Shown here one piece after another: positions 44,368 through 57,800 of a stretch of DNA of 64,000 nt. How positions within the stretch are numbered: the first letter of the stretch is position 1; each line of letters starts with the position of its first letter. The DNA lies in NCBI RefSeq assembly GCF_932294415.1, contig NC_065545.1:42570327-42634326 (forward strand). The letters run 5' to 3'. A model generated the notes under the pieces. That model worked only from the letters and a program-made list of their open reading frames with translations. It had not been told where the DNA came from and did no database searches. This stretch comes from Quercus robur (Eukaryota > Streptophyta > Magnoliopsida > Fagales > Fagaceae). A program made the translations under genes and the position numbers.

Positions 44368-45310
44368 TTTTTTTCTTTTTTTTTTTTAATAGAAAGACTA
44401 AAACTTTATTTATGAAGATAAGGAAACAGATACATCATCATGGACAAGAATTTGTTCTAAAAAATAAGGACACTCTTCAATCCAAGCAGAGAAATCATCC
44501 AAGCCAAGAGCTTGTTTTGCTAGTAAATGAGCAGGCTTATTGCCTTGCCTTTTAACATGAGAGAGAGACACTTTCCTAAACTCATCACATTCAGCTACCA
44601 TCCCATATATCAGACTAGAAACAGTTGATGGAGCATTCGAAACTTGCTTTAGAGCCTGTACAACACACAATGAGTCCCCTTCTAAAACCAAGTCTCTGAT
44701 TCCCACCTCCTTAGCAAAGATTATACCAGCTTCAAATGCCTTTGCTTCAGCTTCAACAATCCCCAATGGAGCATGGAATTTATTGCTTAAAACCTGCAAT
44801 GAATTTTCCTTCATGGTCTCGAATAATAACACCAGCACCTACAGCCTTTTGAGCCATAAACCTTGCAGCATCCACATTAACTTTATAGGAAGGAAAATTA
44901 GAAGGAGACCAAGCTACTTCCAAATGAGCTGGTGGATTCACTGATGTTCTGTTTGCTGACCAATATTCATCTAGGTAGTTCTTACACCAGTCAACCAACT
45001 TCAGACCGACCTTCCTCGGCTTCCCATGAATCACGTCATTTCTATTATACCATAGAGCCCATGCAATGGTTATAGCTAGACCAATATTTTCCATACTCCA
45101 ATCTGCTTCCAGGATTATATACCATAAAAAATAAAAAAAGCTCCTAAAAGGAACCACTGATAAAGAACTGAGAAAAGGTGAATGAGCCCAAGTGTCTCTA
45201 GCTTTTGAACACTCCCAAAACAGATGATAAAAAGATTCTGCACATAACCCACAAAATGAAAGAATAGTACTACTGAAAAAAAAATAAAATAAAAAACCAC
45301 CACCCATCCA
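44368..45310 (-). pseudogene. LINE 3' end (zf-RVT and RNase H), 5'-truncated
   Basis: Read on the minus strand: CGLCAESFYHLFWECSKARD (zinc-binding region), then WALWYNRNDVIHGK, then an RNase H domain with YKVNVDAARF, a Glu in VEAEAKAFEAG and Asp in LEGDSLCVVQAL, ending near HDDVSVSLSS. A one-base frameshift near 44800 splits the RNase H domain between two frames. A poly-A tail (poly-T here, 44368-44390) marks the 3' end. The element stops at about 45310, lacking endonuclease and reverse transcriptase. Confidence 0.85.
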
Positions 45311-45814
45311 ACAACACGTTTTTATCGGCTCAAAGGTATAATAAAACTAAAATTGACTCACTGCCTTTTCTATTCATATCGATATCTTAAAGTAGGAATT
45401 AGATCCAGAGACAAAAGGGAAAAGGTGTGGCGCTATAAATGAAGAACTTAACTAAACACACCTCAAAGGTTCAAACACCTTAAATTCACATAAATTTCCA
45501 TGTCACAAACAGTTCTCGTGGGTGGGAGTGTGTGTTTAATAAAAAAAAAAAAAAAAAAAACAGGAATTATAACTCAGTAAAGAGAAATAATGACAAACCA
45601 ATTTACCCCATCCTGTAATCTTATTTAATACCGTACGTACAAAAAACCCTGCTTCTGTTTTTACTATTTTATACAAAAATCAATTGGAAAACGTTGACAA
45701 ACATACACTGCTAATCACAATAAGGCAACTAATGGGAAATGAAATACATTTTTATATCTGAACAAATGATTTTGAAAAATTCAATACAGGTCAATCTTCT
45801 CTATTCTTGGGTCG
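45311..45814. other. Spacer / EDR2 3' UTR
   Basis: The EDR2 3' UTR must occupy the right-hand part. Poly-A run at 45541-45560. No other feature seen. Confidence 0.4.
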
Positions 45815-48800
45815 TCATGATGGATCTAGATCCAGCTTGGGGACTATAGCAGATGAAAGCTCTATATGAGAAACACGGACAGCACCAATAAGCCGCTCCG
45901 GCAATTCATCAGTAGTATTTGCCTGTCAATTAAAACAGTCATTTAACCATTTCTTTAGCTCTAGATTAATATAATAAATTGTATCAAGCCCTGAAAGGCA
46001 GAAGTCAGTTGAATCACATGTTAGAGTCACCTCTCTCACATCACCTCAGTGATCAAACACACCTATAAGATTATCATATCAACTTTTTGGACATTAAAAA
46101 GAATATTTATAAATCTATCCTGTTTTAAATTCAATTATTGCCTCTGAAGTTGAATTTCAAAACAGAATTCAAAAGGCCATTCCTTTCAAGTGAGAGTGTG
46201 CTCTTCTTCAAAGGAAAGAAATATTTTCAATTTAAAAAATTAAAGGCTAATTTATTGATAAATATTTATCATAGATTATACTGGAACATCATATCATAAG
46301 GAATTACATTATATGACTTTCCTTCACCATAGGTCACTATAATTACTATTAAAATTAGAAATTAATTTGCTCAATTGCCAAATTTCAAAAGATTTAGCAA
46401 ACTACTACAATCAAAACTCTAACTAGAGTTTTAAGAAATTTATACAAGTTTCATTATTTATTTTATATTATTTTAATCATCTACCATAATTTTTTGTTTT
46501 GATAAAACTAAGTGCTTCTTCCATTTAACTTAACTGCATATTTTTAATATAAAAAAAATTTAAAAAAAAAACTATTTACTAAGCTTTAAATTTTGATAAT
46601 ATTAGAAAAGTTTTATTAATCTGCACATTGCATAAACATACTGCTAGTAATAGATTATAACTGTAATGTAAATCTAATGTTAAATAAACAGAGTTTGCTA
46701 TCGAGTATTTTACAGGCAGCATCAGTGTGCTCACATGACAAATTTATAAAGTTAGGCATGTTATAATACTCAGCCCATAGCCAACAAAAATTGAGGATAA
46801 AGTTTAATGAGTAAAACTAAAATTGAAGACAAAAGGATTCCAAAAGCATGCAAGCCTAACAAATTTATAAAGTTAGGCCTTCTTATACTGGTATTTATAC
46901 TTCCCCTGGATTAATCATCTAGCTCATAATAATAAATTAGAACATGAGGGAGGTATTGTAGGATTAAAGGATTTCAAAAGCATGAAAGTCTTTGTCCATG
47001 AGTGAGTTCCAAAGAAAGCTCTGAAAAGAGAAATCCATTGTGCTTCCTTTCAGTTTTAATATCCACATAAAAAATTAAAACTCTCAAAACAAAAAATTTG
47101 TAATTTTTCTTGATTCAATTTGTCTTTCCTTCATATAGTTGAATGCTTGTAGCTTCTCTTTTTAGCCTCAATAGACGTAAGGGTGTCGTACGAACTTGGA
47201 TTGGTTGGGTGGTCAAACTTCAGAAGAAGTCCATTTAATAACCAAGTTTAACCCAACTAACCCACCTATACCAATAATAGTGGAAGCTCAAAAAAGGATC
47301 AAACTAGTACACTATTTTTATACGAAGTGTCCCAAATAAGATATCAAATCCTATATAGTTTTTTACCAAGTGTTTTCCCAATAATTCATTTAACTTTAGT
47401 GGCCAGCTACCATATGAAATGTTGCACTTAATTAAACCACATTGATTGCTCAAATGTATAAGTGTGACGATATAAGACTTCAGAGGCAGTCTCCCCTGGT
47501 AAACTAAAAGCTGAGATACTATCATCATTAAAATAACCATACCTGTACAAGAAAAGCCATGTCTACCACCAATGTTGTAATTACACCAACTACAAGACCC
47601 AAAACTCCATTGGCAACAGTTGAAGAACCAATGTCAACATCAATCTACAGAAGATTAACAATGTTCAATCATATCAATAAAAATAAAAGTTTAAGATAAG
47701 CTTCCCTATTAAATCACTCGTTTAAAAACTAGCCAGAAAGAATTTAACTATGTATTAAAGACGTTGAAGGAGCTTTACTTCCAAGTACTTAGGACCACGG
47801 ATATAGTTACAATCAACTGCTTTTCCCAATAGACAGGGGGTGCTCCCAACACTCTGCCGCACAATCCATGAGCCCTGCACGATTCAACACATGAGATAAC
47901 AAAGAGTTAGGTTTTCTTTCTTTTTTTGATAGGTCAATAAGGAAGAAAAAGGAAAGAAACAAAAAGCAGACACAAGAACCCTAGAAAGGACTAAAGGAAA
48001 AGCAATTTCTTATATCAGTGAAAATTAAATTTTTTCGATTTGAAAAAATAAGGGGATAAAAATAAAAAAGCAATCCCTGCAAACTGCAGAAAAAATTATC
48101 ATCACTGAAGATTGTCCTGCCGTGTGCATATACATGGTACAGGGGAAACAAAAACGCATCAAACAATTTAGAGGTCGCATGGAATGACTTAAAAGCATAT
48201 GGTAATCCAATGGTCAGGCCACTCCACTGGTTTAATTGTTTTTGCTGGAATTGAGCTACGTTTGAGAGCTAAAAATGGATACCAACAAGAGCCAACTTGA
48301 AGTGATAAAAAGTACATTTACTCCATATTAATAAGCATAGCATTTTGAATGCAAAATAGTACACAACTACTTATGTAGGCAATTCCTTTTATTTCATGTT
48401 TTTATTTATTTTTTACTGGTAAGTTACACATGTAAAGGGTTTTGAACCTACAATCTCACCCCTCCCCCATTCTTATGGGAAGAGAAAGCTGAGCTAGAGC
48501 TTGTTGGCCAGGTACCTTGCTGTTAAGCATTTAAGCAAACTGAAGAAGTTATATAACTGAATTACAATTAATCTAGTTAAAAATGTAAATGGTGTCAAGA
48601 ATAATAAACAACAATGGCCCACAACAGTCATCTCCATTCAGATAAGACATAGAGGAAACGGCACGAGCAGAGCTCCCCTTAAACACCTCTACCCCACCCC
48701 CCCCCCCCCCCCCAAAAAAAAAAAAAAAAAACAAAAAAAACATTCATGGTTTAGGTTGAACTTCATTTGAGTTTAAGGCAAGGGGCTAGGATTTGGCTTT

Positions 48801-51800
48801 GGATGATAGATGCACCATTGCACCTTTGACAGCTTCAAATTTTTAGTCTTTAAGAAGTGTCCAAAATCCAAAATTGTGTGTACGTGAATTAATGCATGTA
48901 ATTCACAGGCCACCTACAATATTAATTATATAATTTTTTTTTTTTTTTACAAAAATCATGAGTAAAAACTTTACAGTTAGCCTCTTAAAAATATAAATTT
49001 TAATTAGTGAGTCAATGAAAAAACATGTGTAATAATATATACTTTAAGGTAAAACACGTTTTACTGTCTAACTTTAGTGTCGCTGTCATTTTAACCCCTT
49101 AAGTGTTAAAACTTGCAATTAACCCCCTGAACTTTCAAATTGCTGTGAGATTAGCCCTCAAAAGACCAAAATGATAGCAATTCGAAAGTTTACAAGGTTA
49201 ATTGCAAATTTTGAAACTTAAGGTACCAAATGACAACTATTTGAAAGTCTAGGGGGGCTTAGCAGTGTGTTAAAAGCGTGCCTTAGGCTCACTTAAGCTC
49301 AAAACTCTAAGCCCCAAGCTCTCAACGCTTTGATGGGCAAAAAAATAGCTCATTTAATGAAGAGCGCTTTAGGCACCCCTTTTTAGAGCTTTTTGAAGAA
49401 GCACAAAGCACACCTAGGCACGCTTTTTTATTTTATTGCTAAAAAAGATATGGATCATCAAAATTAATTGCTTGATCTTGAAAGAAATGACATGGACCAA
49501 TGATTTACTACACAACCTCTATCCTTAAGTGAGTTGTATTACACAAACAAATTTTTTATTTACATGTCATAAGATACAAACAAGGTTAATTTACAATTCT
49601 TGTGGTTTTTGGTCTTTGACTTTTAGATGTATGTTGATTGAACCAAATACATCATTTGATCATAACTATCATGATTATGTACTTTTATAAAGCACAAGAG
49701 AATTCTATAAAATATTATGCTTAAACTTTCTACGACTAGATTATTATGATATTGAGCATTGAAAATTGTTTCAATTTACTATATAAAAATTTTAAGAATT
49801 TAAATAACTTAGGTAAAATTTGAACTTAAAAACATTATACAATTGCACATACCTAATAGGTAAAGTATACAAATTTTGAGTTATTATTTTTTTTTATTGA
49901 ATGTTACGAATATTTCTATTAGAAGTTATGAGATATTATATTTGGAAACTGTGCACTTTACTTCAATCAGGTGCACACGCTTGTACTTGCGCATAGGCTC
50001 TTGGAGCCTATGTGCTTAATTGCGCTTGACACTTTTACCAACATTAGGGCTGAGGTGCAAATTTTGAAACTTGAGGGACCAAAATGATAGCCACATCAAA
50101 GTTAGTAGGACTAAAATTTAATTAGTGTAATATCCTTAAAGTGGATGTGCCATGATACAACAGCGTCTCCCTCTTGGAGAATCAGGTTTTTATGCTCTGA
50201 TTTGAGGTCTTTTTTGTCTAGTTATAGTAATGTAGCTGTTAGATGGGTGCCTAGGATCTGTAATGAGGCTGCCCACATTTTAGCCAAGTGGTCTTTGTTT
50301 TGCAATTTTTATGGCTCTTTTGATGTCAGCTTTAGCCCGGACTGTTTCTCCTCTGCTGTGTCCAGTGGCTTGTTGTAGTTTGTTTCCTTCTTAATAAAAG
50401 TTTCTGATTATCAAAAAAAAGGATGTGCCATGATACAACAAACATGTATACAAATCCCTGATGATAAGCTTTGTCACCAAGACTTTATAAACTTTTATAT
50501 GTGATGCCTTTCAGATTGAAAACAGAAACTATATTCATAAAACAACAAGGCAGTAGCCATGGTACAAGAGAAGTATACAAGAATTAGGTAAAAGGAAAAT
50601 ATAAATACAAAACTAAAATCTAAATTTACATAACTCCATGAAATTAAAGAAAGACAAAAAAGTCAATCCCCTAACACCTTCAGCTAATCAACAAGTGATC
50701 TTAGAATCAATATCTTAAAATTCAAGTATTGACTATTGAGAGATCACACAATCAAACATCTTAGCATTATTAGTGTTAAAATTATGATTAAATGATTAAA
50801 TTCGCAATTTCCTAACAGTTTAAGCTATTGGGACAATCATTAATTTATCATAGTATCAGAGCAAGAGATTCTAAGTTCGAATCCTGTCTCCACTCTACCT
50901 CTCATTTAAAATGTTAAAAATCCTACATATTGGGCCCCATTTATTAAGGGGGAGTTTAGGCCCACATGGGAAGGAAAGTGTTAGAATTACAATTAAATGA
51001 TTAAATTCACAATTTCCTAACAACTTAAACTTGCTTTTGGGACAACTTGTAATTTATCAATTAGCTAGCCAATATTTAAAGAGTCCTTGGGAATTAAACA
51101 TCTTAGCATTATTATCCACATGGCATGCATGCATAAAATCTATGCCTGCATAGAGGCATGAGTGTGATAGAGTGCATGAAAGGATGTTTCTAGAGAACGC
51201 AATCCCCAAGAGGAGCACAATAGAACTGAAAATGAAACGAATACCTTGGGAACTGATGGGATGAGCTTCAGCCTACTATTACGGAATTCATCATCACCAT
51301 CAACAAATCTTTGCAAGAGTGATCCAGGAACCAACTCCTTTGTCACAAAATAAAATACCATACTATAGTGTGTTGAAGCAGGTACCTGTAAGATTAAAGC
51401 ATTAATTCAACTGCAAACTCCCAATACATTTAAGCATAAAAGTCACAACAAGCTGAATGAAAATTTATGATAAAAAAATCAACTTACTTGCAAATTTACA
51501 ATGAAAGAGAAAAGCCCTTTTTCCAAGGCAACCTATAACAATATTTGAAAACAAGAAACATCAATAGAGCCTATTCAAGAATTAACAACAAATAAATTGT
51601 AGTTGAAATCAAATAGATTGATCAATTAATCAAGTTTTCAATTTTTTTTTTTTTTTTTTTTTTTGGCTGAAATTTAAGCATGCATAACTATAAATTGAAC
51701 CATATCATCTTGGTCTAGTAATGACTCAATTCCCCAAAGTTCATGAGAAACATCCAAGTGCAAGTAGAACAAAATAAAATAATCCACACCTGTTGTCAAT

Positions 51801-54800
51801 TCCCCATATATTAAAGTGGTAGTGCAATAATGACTATACTATAGTATCATGCCTGATGACGTTTTAGAAATATTCCAGTCAATAAAATCTTTATTCAACT
51901 TCACACGTTATTGAGAAAGGAAAGTACACACACATGAGACCACATGGTTGTACCTAGTGCACAAAACTCCCACTTTTGCAGGGAATAGGAGAGATTATGG
52001 TAGGCAGCCATGCTCCCAAATTTTTTTGGAGAGGCTGATTCCCAAACTAAAACTAGAGACCTGTCTCTTTTGGTGGAAGGCACTTGCCATAGTACCAATG
52101 CCTGTCCTCTGATTTTGCAGATGTTCAATCCAAAACCTCACACTCCACCTTGATCTTACAAGATGAGAGAAGGTGATGTAGAATCTTTAGTAATTTAGCA
52201 CTAAATTAGATTTCTTAATGAGATCATGAAGGATTCTTAAATGGGGTCTGAGGTTTAAGGCTTCGGGTAATAAAAAGATTGGATCTTGAACATGTTTGAT
52301 AGTTGTTTAGTGTTAAAACAGGTGAATAGAATGAGAAATAAAGAAAGATAAAATAGTAGGCAATCTCACCTTAGTAAGCAACCACAAGAAGAAGGCAATG
52401 ACACTTGAATAAGTTGTTGGAATTTTATTAAAATAATCCCACTATGAATGTTATCAACTATAATAGATCCTTTATATAGGCTATTGTTAAATCCTTTCCT
52501 AAGAGGATTGGTTCTCTAATATAACCTCTTCCTAGAAAGACTAGGATTACCTTTTTTTTTTCTTTTTCTGTTTTAGAAACTAGGTTATCCAAACCTCTTT
52601 GAGTCTCATAATAACAAAGGAAAAGTTCTTAAGAACTTCTAAATCAAAAAGGACTCAATTTAACTATCAAATTACCAAAAAAAAAAAAAAAAAAAAAAAC
52701 TCAATTTAACTTGGACTAACTAAACAAGCTCCCAAGAGAGCTCTCCATCATCCAAAATATCCCAAATAAATGTTTGAGCACTAAAACCAACTTTCCCTCG
52801 TCACTTATAAGTATTCAAAGGGAGCTGTCAATTAGGCTCCCCATCATCTCTCTCCAACTTGTAAAATCTTTGACGCTTGCAAGGAAAAAAAAGGGAATGA
52901 AAACACTCATAAAGGTCACCATTGATACCTAGAAACTCATTAGCACTAATCCAAGTAGACTCTGAGAGAGGAGAATTCTTCCATTTAACCAAGTATTTCT
53001 GGTTCCAACCATCTCTTATTGATACAATTTATTTATTTATTATTAATTTTTTTTTATAAATAACGAAGGTTCGTTAATCAAAATACCCAAGTACACCAGT
53101 AGTGTACATGGATAGGAGTATATCAAGTTCGTAAATTAGAATAATCAAGCATAACAAAAACATTAGAACAAGAAAAAGAAGTCAAAACAGAACTCCAATC
53201 AAACAAAGAGTGGAGGAGGGGAGATTTAATCTCGAGAATCGACCGCTCCTTTCCCTCAAAGTATCTACCGTTCCTTTCTCGCCAAAGACACCATAAAACA
53301 CAATGTTGGACACCCTCCACAAATCCATGTTGCAATGTCTACCAAACATCTTTGATTTTTTTTTTTTTTTTTATCTATCAAAAAAAAAAAAAAAAACATC
53401 TTTGATTTTTTCCTTTATGTTAGGGGAATGCTAAATTTCTTCCTATACGTTAGAGGTTGGGGACAACCTAATTACAACAGCATGTGCCTCATACTCATTA
53501 ACATAATGTTTAGTATAAAATGTTAAATCTTCAACATTAAACACATTTCTAATGCCCATGTCTTATTGTAACTCAAGGACATAAGCATTAGAACTTATCT
53601 TCTCCAATATCCTGTATGGACCAGCATTCTTGGATATTGGATTGGTGCTTTTTGTAACCATTACCATATCTCCTTGAAAATCAACAAAGCATTTTTTGAA
53701 TATCATGCATTTTAGTGAGCGTTAATCTAAGGAACAAAAAATTCACTATGTTTAGTAAATTGTTAAATTGTGTTTTTACTACTTACCCATTTAATTTTAT
53801 TTTAGATATTATTGGTTAATTAAGTTATTAGTATTTTATTTTATTTCCTAAAGTCATGGTTATTTTTGTAATTCAATAATTGGTCATTGACTCAAGTCAA
53901 TTAGGATTAGTCATAATAGTCTACATAAGCAAGCTATTGCACTCTTATGGAAACAAGTTCATGATGAATAATTTCAGTTGGAATTTATTCCAATTGCTTG
54001 ATGCCAACTCTAGTCAACTCTAAGTGTTGATTCCTAAGGCAAATTTCTTAGGAGAATTTTGTGCTGCATTAGTTTTCATATCAAGCTTGCTCTACATCAT
54101 ACTCAGTACTCACAAACAACGATACATTTAAACAAGGTAGTGTATATATTCAATCCACTGCAAAATAGTATACAACCAAACAATGTTTAGCTTCTAAACT
54201 TACTTGTGCTGCACATCCTTGACGCCTAGCAACATGGTCGATTCTTTTTGTGTCCTTGAACCAATCTACAGCTACAAGATCCATTAGATGTTTTCCTGCA
54301 GGAATCTTCAAATACATATTTGACAACAATTGGTTAGAGCAAGGCAAACAAGGTCTTAAAAGTTGAACCACAAAAAACCAATAATCTAACCAATAGCTCA
54401 AATTAATAGGAAACCTTTGTTTTATCATAACAAAAATGCTTGCTTCGGACTCTAAAGTTGTTTGCATCTGAAATCGTCCAGCAATCACGAGCTTTATCAC
54501 GATCATCACGCCGGAGGTTTCCCGAGAAACAGGACAAATCAATTTGGTCCACTGGTTCTTCTTCCAAGGCTTCAATTCAAGAAAAATATTGTGATCAGAT
54601 CTTCCACTTAGTTCCATATCTATATATCTGCTACAATATTTTTTTTCTTTCTAACAAAAAAAATAACCAAAAGAACTAGTGATCATCTACCTGTTCTCTT
54701 GATATCACTCTCAAGCCCAGGTGTGTCTGACTGAAAAATGGGAATAACTTACATTCAGACTTCAGAGAGAGAATAAAGAAAATACCAGGCATTTGAGCAA

Positions 54801-57800
54801 ATCAAACCTCTTGTTCAGCCTCAGCTATTTGAAATTCCTCATCGTCATCAGAGTATTCATCCATCATCACTGAATTTCTGTTTACACCATTTATTTGATC
54901 AGTAGGTGCACCAGGATGAAGGGAAGATTCATGCAGCTTCCCACCCTTCTTTGAGGATACAGAAGCTGATGTCATATTAACCATAACAGGGATTCTTGGA
55001 GCAGCATTCCTCTCATCTGTCTGAGCAAACCATTCACGCAGTCCTACCACAAACAAGATTTTAAGCAGGAAAGGGAAAAAAACACAAAAGATCAGTAGTA
55101 ATACAAAAAAGTGGCAGCAATCTGCTGAAGAGTGCACTTAAATTGAAACAAAGATGAAAGAGAAAAGAAAATCCCTTTTTTTACAAGTAAAAGAGATACA
55201 AAGTCCTTAAAATGTTTTTTTTTTTTTTTTAAATAATGAAATTGTATTAATTAAAATTCCAGATACACTGGGGGGTGCACATGGGTAGCAGTACATCAAA
55301 CTCTGAAATTACAAACAAAGTCTTTAAAATGTTACAAACATTCTCTCTTATTAGTAAATTACACATGCACCAATGGCCTTTGACCACCTCACCATCCATC
55401 CATTCTTGTAGGAAGAGAAAAATGCCTTTTGAGCGGACGCTCATTCACAAAAAAGTAACAAATTTTAACACACCCCCCCCCCCCCCCTCACCCCCCCGAG
55501 GCAGTTGAGGCCGTGCACGCGTTCATGTCTTCTTTTGTATCATTGCTGAAATTTAATGGCTAGAACATAGTAAAAAAATAAAACTATATATATATATATA
55601 TATAGAGTTTCTAATTGGGAAAAGTAATAGTAAAGATTTGAGGATGCAACAAAGGGGAAAACCCAAGATCTGGGTTGCTGTTCCAGGGCTGTGAACATTA
55701 ACCACATGGATGGGAGGCTTAGGGTTTTGAAATTTGGATTTTAGGGTTTAAAAGGTGAAAAATCCATGTGTTACTTAGCCAGAAAAAAATAGGTGCATAT
55801 CCATGTGATGGCAGAATCATAACATGGTTAAAGAAAGGATATTCTCTTTGGAACCCTAAGGATAAGGCAAAGCCCAAGAATGGTAGTTAATTAAGTTTTA
55901 ATATTTTATTTGGTTATTCTTAAGTCAAGGGTATTTTAGTAATTTTACAATTGTTGAGTATGGGCCATAGTTATAGGCCATAGGTTTTATTAACGAGTCT
56001 TATTTAATTATGGGTCATCATGTATGGGCGTTGGTTTAATTTATTAGGGTTAAATAGTAGTCCTTGTACTATTAGGAATCCTAATACTACCTAGTACACG
56101 TAAAAGTCTTTATATATATATATATAGGGTGCTCAATGTATTAAAGGGGTAGAATGAGTTGATTAATAAAATTGAGTGTTTTGAGCAATAGGCTTGTTGG
56201 CCTTTTTTGTTTCTTCTCTTTCTCTCTTCTTTCTTTCTAGGGTTACAGTTCACACAACCCCTAAACAGCCTTAACTTCTCTCTAATTCTTCTTCTTTCCT
56301 AACCCTAAACCCACCACAACTAAACGTAGACAAATCCCTAAATTTTTCCTCCATCACCATGTGTGCATCATACATAGGACTTCCTTGGAAGAAGGTTGTA
56401 TCACACAAACCTCAAATAAAGCTTCATAGCCTCTAAATTTTTTATTAAAAAAAATGTATTCTTCTCCTCGAATTGAGTGTATTACATCCATAAAAAATAG
56501 ATAACTAAAACTTATTCCTAATAAAAATAAATAAAAGTATTCTTCTCCTTGAATTGAGTGTATTGCATCCATAAAAATAGATAACTAAAACATATTCCTA
56601 ATGAAACTTGGACTTCTAGAAACTTCTAATAGGACTTGGACTTGGCCTTAAATTCATTGGGCTTCACTACTAAACCCAAATTAAATAACTAAACTCAAAT
56701 AAAACCAAAATTAGACCCAATGGACTATTGGTACAACCCATCCCTATAAACCAGAAAATTACAAAATTATTTGGCTCTTAAAATTGAATTAAATAATATT
56801 GGCTTCTTGCTGCCTGCATCATGATTTCTAGCTGGAATCTCACCTAGGACAAGAACGAATAGTAAAAGCTAAATTTTATGCAAACTGCAATTCAGTTTAT
56901 ACAAAAGAAAAACTTTATGAACAGCAGTTGTTGCGGACTCCAGTTGAACACTGTTGCTATAGTAACAGTGTTAAAAAAAAAATTGGACTGTCACAGGCTC
57001 TTGTATTGTATAGCATGTGAATGCAAAAAAATTTGGCACAAGTTGGAATTGCTGATGGCCTGGGTTTGAAGGGTTGACAAGCAACTATGAACAAAAAAGT
57101 TGCAAACCCACATTACCAGTGAATAAGGCATTGCTTTGTATTATTCGTGAGAAACTGGGGATTCTAAATTCTATCGAAGTTATATTATTTTTTTAATACA
57201 AAAACTTTAATAGTTTAGATGCTGACAGAACCAAAGAAAACCCAGAATCCAACAATAATCACCCAAATTCCAACCCCACAATCACAAATTCCTTTCACAC
57301 CTCCCCTCAATAGCCAAAGCAGGGAGAAGTTAGATATAAACATAACAAAGACATTGAAAAATGATAACAACATGCAATAACACTCCAAATTTTACAAATT
57401 AAAAGCAGGGGAAGGAACTCACCAGCGACACTATTTAACATTTGAAGGAGACAGTGTTGCTGAAATGATGATACATAACCTACACCCCATCCTTTCAGAT
57501 CAATCTGCATAAGATGCTGTACCTGTGCCCTTGGTCTCCCATTTCGAGGTTTTAAAGGCGAAATGTTGTATCCTCCACCTGGGAAAGTTCAAATACATAA
57601 TGTCATACATGGTTCAATATAGAGAACGAAACAAATGGTTTCCATCTCTTAAATTCTTAGTAATTATGCCTCAGGCATAAGCAAAGAAGATAACAAGGAA
57701 CTTACTCTCAATATGTGCCCGTACATATCCTGGCTGTGGACCACAGTTCTCATGCTCCCTAGAACGAAATAAGACAACTGCAAAACAACAAGAAAGCAAA

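Noticed and set aside
48395-48525. tRNA gene (B-box-like GGTTCAAAACC)
   Set aside because: No acceptor stem or full cloverleaf; fits a tRNA-derived SINE. The same holds at 60473 and 61430.
53123-53335. Extra EDR2 exon in the 2.7-kb intron
   Set aside because: The frame encodes LINE sequence (CLWRERNGRYFEG), and flanking EDR2 exons join in phase without it.
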